Positions 16,674 through 26,059 of a stretch of 64,000 nucleotides of DNA are shown piece after piece. A model generated the notes under the pieces. It did no database searches. It worked only from the letters and a program-made list of their open reading frames with translations, and was not told the origin of the DNA. Position numbers and translations under genes: made by a program. Every line of letters begins with the position of its first letter. Positions within the stretch are counted from its first letter, which is position 1. Source of the DNA: Streptomyces nymphaeiformis (GTDB taxonomy: Bacteria > Actinomycetota > Actinomycetes > Streptomycetales > Streptomycetaceae); the NCBI RefSeq assembly GCF_014203895.1, contig NZ_JACHJY010000004.1, positions 186,001 to 250,000 on the forward strand, read 5' to 3'.

Positions 16674-17507
16674 ATGAGCAAGGTCTGGCTGATCACCGGC
16701 GCCAACAGCGGCTTCGGACGCGCCTTCGCCGAGGCGGCGATCGCCGCGGGCGACGTCGTCGTCGCCGCGGCCCGACGCACCGAGAGCCTGGACGACCTGG
16801 TCGCCGCCCACCCCGACCAGGTCGACCCGGTCGCCCTGGACGTCACCGACACGGCCGCCGTCGACCGGGTCGTCACCGCGCTGGTCGAGCGCCACGGCCG
16901 CGTCGACGTCCTCGTCAACAACGCGGGCCGCACCCACGTCGGCTCGGTCGAGGAGACCTCCGACGAGGACCTGCGCTCCCTCTTCGACGTCCACGTCTTC
17001 GGCCCCGCCGCCCTCACCCGCGCCGTCCTGCCCCACATGCGGGCCCGCCGCTCCGGCGCGATCGTGCAGCTCAGCAGCGTCGGCGGCCAGATGTCGCTGG
17101 CCGGCTTCGGCGCGTACAGCGCGACGAAGTTCGCCCTGGAGGGCATGTCGGAGGCGCTCGCCGCCGAGGTCGGCCCGCTCGGCATCAAGGTCCTGATCGT
17201 CGAGCCCGGCGCCTTCCGCACGAGCCTCTTCGGCACCGGCAAGAGCTTCAGCGCCGACACCGTCGCCGACTACGCCGACACGGTCGGCGCCACCCGCGCC
17301 TACGTCGAGACCGGCGCCGGCACCCAGGCGGGCGACCCGGCGAAGGCCGCGGCCGCGGTCCTCACGGCCCTCGCCGCCGACGAGACCCCCCTCCGCCTCG
17401 CCCTCGGCGACGACTCGATCGACGCCATCCACGCCCACCTGGACCAGGTCCGCGCGGACCTGACCGCATGGGACAAGGTGGGACGGGACACGAAGCTGGA
17501 CGGCTGA
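16674..17507 (+). CDS. SDR-family oxidoreductase
   Basis: A classical short-chain dehydrogenase of 277 residues. It shows the cofactor loop TGANSGFG (about 8-15), the structural NNAG in VDVLVNNAGRTHVG, the catalytic serine in IVQLSSVGGQ, the YSATK catalytic Tyr/Lys pair (about 147-151) and the following VEPGAFRT. The substrate is unknown. The ATG at 16674 (MSKVWLITG) has AGGGGA upstream. It diverges from the LysR gene, which probably regulates it. A strong perfect stem-loop follows the stop codon. Confidence 0.93.
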   Translation: MSKVWLITGANSGFGRAFAEAAIAAGDVVVAAARRTESLDDLVAAHPDQVDPVALDVTDTAAVDRVVTALVERHGRVDVLVNNAGRTHVGSVEETSDEDLRSLFDVHVFGPAALTRAVLPHMRARRSGAIVQLSSVGGQMSLAGFGAYSATKFALEGMSEALAAEVGPLGIKVLIVEPGAFRTSLFGTGKSFSADTVADYADTVGATRAYVETGAGTQAGDPAKAAAAVLTALAADETPLRLALGDDSIDAIHAHLDQVRADLTAWDKVGRDTKLDG

Positions 17508-17518
17508 CGGACACGCGG

Positions 17519-17556
17519 AAGGGCCCGCACCCCGGTGAACCGGGGTGCGGGCCCTT
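17519..17556. terminator. Perfect 17-bp stem-loop between SDR and purA
   Basis: The left arm 17519-17535 and right arm 17540-17556 pair without mismatch across a TGAA loop. It sits between the convergent 3' ends of the SDR and purA genes, so it can end transcription from both sides. There is no long T-run, as usual in Streptomyces. Confidence 0.9.
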
Positions 17557-17568
17557 CGTCGCGTGCTC

Positions 17569-18852
17569 CTACAGGAAGGAGTTGATCTCGATCGTCTCCG
17601 TGCGGCCGGGGCCGACGCCGATCGCGGAGATCGGGGCGCCCGACATCTCCTCCAGGGCCTTCACGTAGGCCTGGGCGTTCTTCGGGAGGTCCGCGAAGGT
17701 CTTGGCCTTCGTGATGTCCTCCGACCAGCCCGGGAGCATCTCGTAGATCGGCTTCGCGTGGTGGAAGTCGGACTGCGAGTAGGGCAGCTCCTCGACGCGC
17801 TTGCCGTCGATCTCGTACGCGACGCAGACCGGGATCTGCTCCCAGCCGGTGAGCACGTCGAGCTTGGTGAGGAAGAAGTCCGTCAGGCCGTTCACGCGGG
17901 TCGCGTAGCGGGCGATGACCGCGTCGAACCAGCCGCAGCGGCGGTCACGGCCGGTGGTGACACCGCGCTCGCCACCGATGCGGCGCAGCGCCTCGCCGTC
18001 CTCGTCGAACAGCTCCGTCGGGAACGGGCCGGCGCCGACGCGGGTCGTGTACGCCTTGAGGATGCCGATGACGCGGCTGATCTTCGTCGGGCCCACGCCC
18101 GCACCCGTGCAGGCGCCGCCCGCGGTCGGGTTCGAGGAGGTGACGAAGGGGTACGTGCCGTGGTCGACGTCGAGCAGGGTGCCCTGGCCGCCCTCGAACA
18201 GCACGACCTTGTCCTGGTCGAGCGCGTCGTTCAGGATCAGGGTGGTGTCCGCGACGTACGGCTTGATCTGCTCCGCGTACTGGAGCATCTCCTCGACGAT
18301 CTGCGACACGTCGATGGCGCGGCGGTTGTACAGCTTCGCGAGCAGCTGGTTCTTGCCCTCGAGCGCCGCCTCGACCTTCTGGGTGAGGATCGACTCGTCG
18401 TACAGGTCCTGGACCCGGATGCCGACGCGGTTGATCTTGTCGGCGTAGGTCGGGCCGATGCCGCGGCCCGTGGTGCCGATCTTGCGCTTGCCGAGGAACC
18501 GTTCCGTCACCTTGTCGAGCGTGACGTTGTACGGGGTGATCAGGTGGGCGTTGCCGCTGATCAGGAGCTTCGACGTGTCGACGCCGCGCTCGTTCAGTCC
18601 GCTCAGCTCGGAGAGCAGGACCGCCGGGTCGACGACGACACCGTTTCCGATCACCGGGGTGCACCCCGGGGAGAGGATTCCGGAAGGGAGGAGATGCAGT
18701 GCGTACTTCTGGTCGCCGACGACGACCGTGTGGCCGGCATTGTTGCCGCCCTGGTAACGCACCACGTAGTCCACGGATCCACCGAGCAGGTCGGTGGCCT
18801 TTCCCTTGCCCTCGTCACCCCACTGAGCACCGAGCAGCACAAGTGCGGGCAC
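17569..18852 (-). CDS. purA: Adenylosuccinate synthetase
   Basis: Joins IMP and aspartate using GTP to make adenylosuccinate, the first step from IMP to AMP. The protein is 427 residues, the normal length. It opens [20 protein letters not shown] (GTP loop GDEGKGK) followed by [13 protein letters not shown]. The IMP-loop [31 protein letters not shown], the family signature [20 protein letters not shown] and the C-terminal GPGRTETIE are all present. The GTG at 18852 has AAGGGGTG upstream. The 143-bp leader to the divergent neighbour contains a stem-loop (18934-18961). Confidence 0.98.
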   Translation of the reverse strand: MPALVLLGAQWGDEGKGKATDLLGGSVDYVVRYQGGNNAGHTVVVGDQKYALHLLPSGILSPGCTPVIGNGVVVDPAVLLSELSGLNERGVDTSKLLISGNAHLITPYNVTLDKVTERFLGKRKIGTTGRGIGPTYADKINRVGIRVQDLYDESILTQKVEAALEGKNQLLAKLYNRRAIDVSQIVEEMLQYAEQIKPYVADTTLILNDALDQDKVVLFEGGQGTLLDVDHGTYPFVTSSNPTAGGACTGAGVGPTKISRVIGILKAYTTRVGAGPFPTELFDEDGEALRRIGGERGVTTGRDRRCGWFDAVIARYATRVNGLTDFFLTKLDVLTGWEQIPVCVAYEIDGKRVEELPYSQSDFHHAKPIYEMLPGWSEDITKAKTFADLPKNAQAYVKALEEMSGAPISAIGVGPGRTETIEINSFL

Positions 18853-18933
18853 AGGCGTACACCCCTTCCGGGCGGGGCATGTCCAAGGTCAGGGGGCGTA
18901 CGCCGCCTCACCGGTGTGCCCCGGAATAGACGA

Positions 18934-18961
18934 AGCCCCTGGCGCAATAGCGCAAGGGGCT
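18934..18961. promoter_or_regulatory. Stem-loop in the purA / DGK-like divergent region
   Basis: Arms AGCCCCTGGCGC and GCGCAAGGGGCT pair with one mismatch around a short AATA loop. It lies 35 bp before the plus-strand start and about 80 bp before purA. It could be a terminator of readthrough or part of the purA 5' leader. No known riboswitch was recognised. Confidence 0.55.
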
Positions 18962-18995
18962 CTTGCACAAAGATGCTACCCGAGGAAGGACCGAG

Positions 18996-19793
18996 GTGTC
19001 GGATCACGACCAGCTGCTGGTCATCGTCGACCCGGTCGCCCGCCGAAGTGACGGCGAGTCCGTACGGATCGCGAAGGATGTCCTGTCCGCGGGCGCGGAA
19101 GCGAAGATCTGCCTGCCGGACGGCCCCGAGGAATTCTCCCGGGCCCTGGCCAGGCGCGGCTCCCGGCGCCCCGTCGTCCTCGGCGACGACCGCGCGCTGC
19201 TGCGCGCGGTGGCCCTGCTGCACCGCGAGCGGGAGCTCGCCGAGGGGGCCCTCTCGCTCGTCCCCATCGGTGCCCCGGACGCCCTGGAAGTGGCTCACGC
19301 GCTCGGCGTGCCGCGCGCCACGCCGGCAGCGGCCCGCGCGGTCCTGCACGGTGCGGTGCGCCGCCTCGACCTGCTCGTCGACGACAGCGACGGCGTCGTC
19401 CTCGGCGACCTCCTGGTGCCGGGCGTGCCCGCGCTCGCCCCGGCGGCGCCGTCCGTCTGGGGGACCTGCCGCTCCCTCGTCCGCACGCTGGTCCGCCCGG
19501 CGCCCGCGGTCGCGGCCGCGACCCGGCTCCGGGTGGAGGCGGACGGGGTGCTGCTCGCCGATGTCGACGCCCCGGTGGAGGGCCTGTCGGTCCGCTCGAC
19601 GGGCGGTACGGCGGAGGTGACCGTCCGCCCGCTCGCGTCCCCCGCGCGGCACGCGACCGCCCGCACCCTCACCGTCTCGGGCCCCGACTTCCGCTACCGC
19701 GCCGACGGCCGCCTCTCGGGGCCGGTGCGGCGGCGGACGTGGACGGTCAGGCCGGGGGCCTGGGGGCTGACGCTGCCCCTGGATGCCGCCTAG
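18996..19793 (+). CDS. Diacylglycerol/lipid-kinase-like catalytic domain protein
   Basis: A 265-residue protein resembling the NAD-kinase/diacylglycerol-kinase fold. The N-terminal lobe (LLVIVDPVARRSDGESVRIA, then AGAEAKICLPDGPEEF) and PVVLGDDRALLRAVALLHRE match the position of the family nucleotide loop, which is normally GGDGT; here it reads GDDRALLRAV, so that motif is degenerate. The C-terminal half is beta-rich (RLRVEADGVLLADVDAPVEG), like the lid domain of DagK/LcbK proteins. Activity is therefore doubtful. The GTG at 18996 has GAGGAAGGA upstream. It diverges from purA. Confidence 0.7.
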   Translation: MSDHDQLLVIVDPVARRSDGESVRIAKDVLSAGAEAKICLPDGPEEFSRALARRGSRRPVVLGDDRALLRAVALLHRERELAEGALSLVPIGAPDALEVAHALGVPRATPAAARAVLHGAVRRLDLLVDDSDGVVLGDLLVPGVPALAPAAPSVWGTCRSLVRTLVRPAPAVAAATRLRVEADGVLLADVDAPVEGLSVRSTGGTAEVTVRPLASPARHATARTLTVSGPDFRYRADGRLSGPVRRRTWTVRPGAWGLTLPLDAA

Positions 19794-19831
19794 GGTCGAG
19801 GCACATTGACCGGTGGGGTGGGGGAAGTGCG

Positions 19832-21295
19832 ATGGCGGGTGGAACGACGTCTGCGACGGCGTCTGCGCTGGACGTCGAGGCGACGGCGGCGGAACTGGAG
19901 CGGTACCGGCGAAGAGCCGACGGGCTGATCGGCGCGGGGGTGGTGACGCTCGTCCTGGCCGTCGGCGCTTCGTCGCCGGTCACCGACACCTGGGCCTCCG
20001 ACGTGGCCTCCTGGCTCTTCGTGCTCGGAATCCTCTGTCTGGGCTTCGGGACCGGCTCGCGGTTCAACGCGCGGCGGATGCGGCGGGCCCTCGGCGCGGG
20101 CGTCTGGTCGGCGCACCCCGCCGCGGCGGTCGCCCGCACCGGGCACGCGACGAGCCTCGTCCTGCGCGCCCCGGACGGCTCCGAGGCGTGGCCGCTGACG
20201 GTGATCGCGACGCGGCAGCGGTACGAGCTGGTGCGGCCCGGTCCGGACGGCGTGCTGTGGTGGTGCGGCGACCCGCGCGTGGGCGGGGTCATCACGCCGC
20301 CCGGCGGCGGGCCGCTGATCTGGGCGAAGCCGCTGCGCGGCGACCGCGTGCGGCGGCGGCTCGTCGCGCAGGCGGAGTCGGAGGGGCTGATGCGGCGGGC
20401 GGCGCCCCGGCAGCCGCAGGAGCCGCTGCCCGCGCCCGCCGCGGTGGACGACCTCTACGACCCCTACGACCGCATCCACGCCGCCCCCTACGACGGCCCC
20501 TACGACAACCCCGACGCCGACGACAGCCCCGCCGACGGCTCCGACGACAGCCCCGTCCACGGCCCGGGGCCCGTCACCGCGGACGGTGTCCCCCTGGGCC
20601 CCCGTCCCGTACGGCTCGACCTGCCGACCTACGCCGTGCTCGCCACGCACGCGCAGCGGCAGGCCAGGCCCCAGGACAAGGCGCTCCGCCCCGAGGCGGA
20701 CGTGCGCAAGGTGCCGTGGTGGCGGGTGCGGGGGCTGCGGCGGGCCGCCGGGGTGCCTCCGGTGGTGGTCGCGTTCACGTTCTGCGCGGCCGTGGGCGCG
20801 GTCGCGCTGACCGGGCCCACGGGGTCGGACGCCCTGAAGCTGGGCGCCGTGGGCGTCCTCGTCCTGGGCGCCCTCGTGTACTCCTGCTACCGGCTGCTGA
20901 CCGTCGGCCTGCCCGCCGCGCGGGTGCTGGCCCGGGCCGCGGTCTCCTACCCGCCCCACCTCCGCCGGTACGTCCTGCTGTACCACCCCGAGGGCGGCGC
21001 GCCCGTCCTCGTGCTGTTCCCGGCGCTCGGCGGCCTGCACGCCCGGCCCGACGCGGTGCTCGCACTGGTTCCGCCCGGTCCGCGGAAGGAGCCGCGCCGC
21101 GGGCTTCCGGCCCTGCCCGTCGGCACCGTCCGCCTGCACGGCTGGCAGGACTCCACCCCGGACGGCCGCAGGCCGTTCGTCGTGCCCTGGATCGGCGGGC
21201 GCCCCCTGTGGCCGGCGGGACCGCTCTGGGGGGACGACGGCCGGCCGGAGTTCGCCACGCTCCTGGAGCGGCTCGCCCCGCCGCTGGAAACCTAG
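19832..21295 (+). CDS. Large two-part membrane protein, unknown function
   Basis: A 487-residue protein. The N-terminal third has a membrane hairpin (LIGAGVVTLVLAVGASSPVT, about 32-50, and WLFVLGILCLGFG, about 60-76). A cytoplasmic region with VWSAHPAAAVARTGHATSLV, then an acidic, Asp/Tyr/Pro-rich linker (about 205-245), follows. Two more helices lie near 310-330 and 340-362. The C-terminal domain (SYPPHLRRYVLLYHPEGGAP, GTVRLHGWQDSTPDGRRPFV) is soluble. No motif gives a function. The ATG at 19832 (MAGGTTSATAS) has GGGGGAAG upstream; it is convergent with the next gene, with a 4-bp overlap. Confidence 0.8.
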   Translation: MAGGTTSATASALDVEATAAELERYRRRADGLIGAGVVTLVLAVGASSPVTDTWASDVASWLFVLGILCLGFGTGSRFNARRMRRALGAGVWSAHPAAAVARTGHATSLVLRAPDGSEAWPLTVIATRQRYELVRPGPDGVLWWCGDPRVGGVITPPGGGPLIWAKPLRGDRVRRRLVAQAESEGLMRRAAPRQPQEPLPAPAAVDDLYDPYDRIHAAPYDGPYDNPDADDSPADGSDDSPVHGPGPVTADGVPLGPRPVRLDLPTYAVLATHAQRQARPQDKALRPEADVRKVPWWRVRGLRRAAGVPPVVVAFTFCAAVGAVALTGPTGSDALKLGAVGVLVLGALVYSCYRLLTVGLPAARVLARAAVSYPPHLRRYVLLYHPEGGAPVLVLFPALGGLHARPDAVLALVPPGPRKEPRRGLPALPVGTVRLHGWQDSTPDGRRPFVVPWIGGRPLWPAGPLWGDDGRPEFATLLERLAPPLET

Positions 21296-21789
21296 GAGGA
21301 GCTCTCCTGCGCGTCCTTGTGGGCGCGCCAGCGGTCCATGATCCCGGCCATCTCGCCGTGCAGGAAGGCGAAGAACTCGGCCGTCTCCGCGACGCGGCGG
21401 CCCGCCGCGCTGTCCGTCCCGAGGGTCGCGGCGCCCTCGTCGAGGACCTTCTCCCAGCGGGTGAGGGTCTGGTCGCGGCGGGTGAACGTCTCGTACCAGA
21501 GCTCGCTGTGGAGGACGTACCGCTCGCGGCGGGTGCCGGGGTCGCGCTCGCGGCTGACCATGCTGACCTGGGAGAGGTAGCGGATCGCGCCGGAGACGGC
21601 GGCCGGGCTGATCCGCAGCTGGTCGGCCAGCTCGGCCGAGGTCATGGAGGCCGTCTCCGAGGCGAGGAGCGCGGCGAAGACGCGGCTCGCCATCCGCTGC
21701 ATGCCGGCGGCGGTCATCTCGGCCGCGAAGCGCTCGACGAAGCGGGAGACCGCCTCTTCCCCGGTCGTTTCCTTGGGCGTCGTCGTCAT
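21292..21789 (-). CDS. GbsR/MarR-like repressor of ABC exporter
   Basis: A 165-residue winged-HTH protein of the GbsR/MarR class: AAGMQRMASRVFAALLASET, then MTSAELADQLRISPAAVSGA (recognition helix) and the wing MVSRERDPGTRRERYVL. The remainder is a helical dimerisation domain with FFAFLHGEMAGIMDRW. It diverges from an ABC exporter operon, and a perfect 16-bp palindrome TTCACAAATTTGTGAA lies in the 75-bp gap, the expected operator position. It probably represses its own gene and the exporter, with a lipophilic or drug-like inducer (inferred). The ATG is at 21789. Confidence 0.9.
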   Translation of the reverse strand: MTTTPKETTGEEAVSRFVERFAAEMTAAGMQRMASRVFAALLASETASMTSAELADQLRISPAAVSGAIRYLSQVSMVSRERDPGTRRERYVLHSELWYETFTRRDQTLTRWEKVLDEGAATLGTDSAAGRRVAETAEFFAFLHGEMAGIMDRWRAHKDAQESSS

Positions 21790-21828
21790 GTTCCCCACTC
21801 TAAGCGCGGATTCACGCGTTTCCTTAAC

Positions 21829-21844
21829 TTCACAAATTTGTGAA
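21829..21844. promoter_or_regulatory. Perfect 16-bp palindrome, probable GbsR/MarR operator
   Basis: TTCACAAATTTGTGAA is perfectly symmetric and AT-rich in a very GC-rich background. It lies between the divergent repressor and ABC transporter genes, 21 bp before the transporter start, where a bound dimer would block both promoters. Confidence 0.8.
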
Positions 21845-21864
21845 ATGAGCGTACGTTCTGAAGC

Positions 21865-22811
<947 letters not shown>

Positions 22812-22815
<4 letters not shown>

Positions 22816-24377
22816 ACCTCGCCGGCACCGGCGTCCTCACCCGGCTCGCGCTGCGCCGCGACCGGCTGATGCTCCCCGTCTGGGCGCTCGTCACCGGCGG
22901 CATGGTCGCGAGCGGCGCCGGCTCCCTGCAGGGTCTGTACGGCACGGCCGCCGAGCGGGCCGAGCTCGCCGCCTCCATGACCGCCAACAGCTCGATGCGC
23001 GCGATGTACGGGCCCGTCTTCGGCGACTCCCTCGGCGGGCTCGTCGCCTGGCGCTTCGGCACCTTCGGCGCGGTCCTCGCCGCCGTCGCGAGCCTGATCG
23101 TGGTGGTCCGGCACACCCGCGAGGAGGAGGAGACGGGCCGTCAGGAGATGCTGTCCGCCGGGGCGGTGGGCCGCCGGGCCCCGCTGACGGCGGCGCTCCT
23201 CGCCGCGCTCGTGATGAATGCCGCCGTCGCCCTCGTCGTCACCGCCGGCCTCGCCGGGCAGGGAACGGCCGGGGCGCTCGCGCTCGGTCTGGCGATCGGC
23301 GGCACCGGCATGGTCTTCGCGACCACGGCCGCGCTCGCCGCCCAGCTCACGGAGAGCGCCCGGCTCGCGAAGGGCCTGTCGGCGGCCGTCCTGGGCCTGG
23401 CGTTCGCGCTGCGGGCGGCCGGCGACGCGGGGACGGCGGGTGGGGAATCGGTCCTGACCTGGGTCTCCCCGATCGGCTGGGCCGAACACGTCCGCGCCTT
23501 CGCCGGCGAGCGCTGGTGGGTGCTGCTCGTCATCGCCGGGGCCGTCCTGATCCAGACGGCCGTCGCGTACGCGCTGACCGCCCGCCGGGACGTCGGAGCG
23601 AGCTTCCTCGCGACCCGGCCCGGCCCCGCCCGGGGGCGGCTCGCGACGGCCGGGGCGCTCGCCTGGCGGCTCCAGCGCGGCACGCTCCTCGGCTGGTCGC
23701 TCGGCTTCCTGCTCGGCGGGCTCGTCTTCGGCGGGATGGTCGAGGGCGCGGCGGACATCGTCGGCGACAACGAACGGGCCCGGGAGATCTTCGAGCGGAT
23801 GGGCGGCCAGAGCGCGCTGACCGACGCCTTCCTCGCCACCATGGTGTCCCTGTTCGGGATGCTCGCCGCGCTGTACGCCGTCGGCTCCGTGCTGCGGCCG
23901 CACGGCGAGGAGACCTCCGGCCGGGCCGAACCGCTCCTCGCGGGCGCCCTCGGCCGGCTCCGCTGGGCCGCCGGGCACCTGGTCATCGCCCTCGGCGGCT
24001 CGGCCCTGATCCTGGTCCTCGCCGGACTCGGCCTCGCCCTCTCGTACGGGCACGACCTCGGCCCCGTCCTGGGCGCCGCACTCGTCCAGCTGCCCGCCGT
24101 GTGGACGCTCGCCGGGCTCGCCGTGCTCCTCTGGGGCGTCGCCCCGAAGGCCGCGACCGCCGCGTGGGGCGTGGCCGGCCTCTGCCTGGCCCTCGGCTGG
24201 ATCGGCCCGGCCCTCGGCCTGCCGCAGGCCGTCCTCGACGCCTCCCCCTTCGGCCACCTGCCGAAGCTGCCGGGCCCGGAGACGGCCTGGACCCCGGTCC
24301 TGATCCTGACGGCCCTGGCGGCCGCCCTGACGGCGGCGGGGCTCGCGGGGCTGCGACGCCGGGACATGCTGAGCTGA
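22812..24377 (+). CDS. ABC-2 type exporter permease
   Basis: A 521-residue integral membrane protein with about 12 hydrophobic helices in two six-helix halves. The cytoplasmic segment [20 protein letters not shown] in the first half has a counterpart, [20 protein letters not shown], in the second: an internal duplication typical of the TetR-linked exporter permeases. It forms the transport channel for the preceding ATPase; substrate unknown. The ATG at 22812 overlaps the ATPase stop. Downstream lies the 20-bp tandem repeat region (24391 onwards) rather than an obvious terminator. Confidence 0.92.
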
Positions 24378-24390
24378 GAACTCCTGCTCC

Positions 24391-24559
24391 GGCTCAGGCC
24401 TGCGACGTACGGCTCAGGCCCGCGAGGCACGGCTCAGGCCGTGACGTACGGCTCAGGCCCGCGACGTACGGCTCAGGCCCGCGACGTACGGCTCAGGCCC
24501 GTGACGTACGGCTCAGGCCCGCGACGTACGGCTCAGGCCCGTGACGTACGGCTCAGGCC
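24391..24559. repeat. 20-bp tandem repeat, nine GGCTCAGGCC copies
   Basis: The element GGCTCAGGCC recurs nine times at about 20-bp steps (24391, 24411, 24431, 24450, 24470, 24490, 24510, 24530, 24550), alternating with GCGACGTAC or GTGACGTAC. One step is 19 bp. The array fills the gap between the exporter permease and the MarR gene. On the minus strand each typical unit contains CGTCGCGGGCCTGA, identical to the last bases and stop codon of the adjoining MarR gene. Confidence 0.95.
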
Positions 24560-24601
24560 CGCGATGCCGGAGGCGGCCCGTACACCTCAGGCCCGTACGC
24601 G

Positions 24602-25048
24602 TCAGGCCCGCGACGACGGCATGAGCGTGCGGGCCAGTACCTCCAGCGCCTCCGTGACCTCCCGGAGGCGCTGCGGGTCGTCCGACCCCAGCGCCGCGGC
24701 GAGCGCGCCTTCGATCCGGGTGGCCCTGACCTCCGCCACGCGCTCGGACGCCTCCGCGGCCGGGCGGACGAGCACCCGGCGCCGGTCGGCGGGGTCGGGG
24801 ACGGCCAGCACCGAACCGGCCTCCTTCAATCGGGCCACGGCCGTGGACACCTGACTCTGCGGCAGCCCGGTCCGTGCGGCGATCTCGCCGACGGCGCTGT
24901 CGGGGTGGGCGGCGATGTCACCGGCGACGATCAGCACGAGGCGCGCGCTGCCGGCGTACCGGCCCTCGCCGCCGGGGGGCTCGGGCAGCGACTCCTCACC
25001 GAGCTTCATCAGGACGCGGCCCAGCAGGAACAGTTCGGCTCCATTCAC
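24602..25048 (-). CDS. MarR-family regulator
   Basis: A 148-residue winged-HTH protein. The HTH is evident in SAVGEIAARTGLPQSQVSTA, VARLKEAGSVLAV, with the wing PDPADRRRVLVRPAAEA; flanking helices form the dimerisation domain. It diverges from an alpha/beta hydrolase with 127 bp between starts, and two copies of TTGATGNATCG lie in that gap. It therefore probably represses the hydrolase. The last codons and stop (TCGCGGGCCTGA) are repeated in the downstream tandem array. The ATG at 25048 gives MNGAELFLLG. Confidence 0.88.
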   Translation of the reverse strand: MNGAELFLLGRVLMKLGEESLPEPPGGEGRYAGSARLVLIVAGDIAAHPDSAVGEIAARTGLPQSQVSTAVARLKEAGSVLAVPDPADRRRVLVRPAAEASERVAEVRATRIEGALAAALGSDDPQRLREVTEALEVLARTLMPSSRA

Positions 25049-25082
25049 CCCGCCAAACTACATCCGATTCGATTCATCCATC

Positions 25083-25107
25083 TTGATGCATCGGGGTTGA
25101 TGTATCG
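25083..25107. promoter_or_regulatory. Two TTGATGNATCG direct repeats between MarR and hydrolase
   Basis: TTGATGCATCG (25083-25093) and TTGATGTATCG (25097-25107), 14 bp apart, in an AT-richer stretch between the divergent genes. The first contains the palindrome GATGCATC. They are candidate binding sites for the adjacent MarR-type regulator. Confidence 0.45.
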
Positions 25108-25175
25108 AATTGGATGGAATAACGTCGAGGAGAGACGGAGGGCGCGACGCCCGCCGCACATGGAGGGGGAGAACC

Positions 25176-26057
25176 ATGACCGGCACCACGACCACGGCGA
25201 CCACGACCGCGACCGCGATCGACGGCACGCTCGACGTCCCCGGGGCCGTCCTGCACTACCAGGTCCGGGGCGCCGGCCCGACGCTGCTGATCTCGCAGAG
25301 CGGCGAGGGCGACGCCGACCGGAGCACCGACCTCGTCCGCCGGCTCACCGACTCCTACCGCGTGATCACCTACGACCGTCGCGGCCTCTCCCGCAGCCGG
25401 CTCGACGCACCGGAGCGGGGGGCGACGCTGGTCGAGCACGCCGACGACGTCCACCGCCTCCTCACCGCCCTCACGGACACGCCCGCCCTGATGCTCGGCT
25501 GCAGCCTGGGAGCCGTCATCGGGCTGCACACCGCCGTGCGCCACCCCGGACTGATCCGGATGCTCGTCGCCCACGAGCCGGTCGCCCCGCGCCTGCTGCC
25601 CGCGCGGGAGCGCGCCCACCACGAGCGGGAGCTCACCGCCCTCCAGGAGCTGTACCGCCGGGACGGCCTCTCCGTCGCGCTGCCGGAGATCGCCCGGACC
25701 CTCGGCATAGACCCGGCCCGCACCGATGCCGAGCCGGGCCTGACGCCCCAGCCGCTGAACGCCCTGCGCGTCGCCAACTTCGACCACTTCATCCGCCACG
25801 ACTTCACCGCGATCGTCCACGACACCCTGGACCCCGCCGCGCTGGACCCCGCCGCACTGGCGCACTCCGGCACGCGCATCGTCCCCGCCGTCGGCCGGAC
25901 CACTCCGCGCACCGTCTTCGACCACCTCTGCGCGGTCTCCCTGGCCGAGCTCGTCGGCGAGGAGCTGGTGGAGTTCCCCGGCGGGCACAACGGCAACACC
26001 AGCCACCCGGAGGCGTACGCGACCCGCCTCCGCCAGGCCCTGGCGGAGGCGTCATGA
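25176..26057 (+). CDS. Alpha/beta hydrolase
   Basis: A 293-residue alpha/beta hydrolase. The N-terminal tail is a Thr/Ala repeat (TGTTTTATTTATA). The fold follows: DVPGAVLHYQVRGAGPTLLI, the dyad-forming YDRRGLSRSR, nucleophile serine in the elbow LGCSLGA (GxSxG form) and a late histidine in FPGGHNGNTSHPEAY. Substrate is unknown; enzymes of this type are esterases or ring-cleavage hydrolases. The ATG at 25176 follows GGGGGAGAACC. It diverges from the MarR gene, its likely regulator. Three bp separate it from the convergent P450 gene. Confidence 0.9.
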   Translation: MTGTTTTATTTATAIDGTLDVPGAVLHYQVRGAGPTLLISQSGEGDADRSTDLVRRLTDSYRVITYDRRGLSRSRLDAPERGATLVEHADDVHRLLTALTDTPALMLGCSLGAVIGLHTAVRHPGLIRMLVAHEPVAPRLLPARERAHHERELTALQELYRRDGLSVALPEIARTLGIDPARTDAEPGLTPQPLNALRVANFDHFIRHDFTAIVHDTLDPAALDPAALAHSGTRIVPAVGRTTPRTVFDHLCAVSLAELVGEELVEFPGGHNGNTSHPEAYATRLRQALAEAS

Positions 26058-26059
26058 CC

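Noticed and set aside
24391..24600. Possible CRISPR array
   Set aside because: The repeats are directly contiguous 20-bp units without unique spacers, and no cas genes are present; it is a simple tandem repeat.
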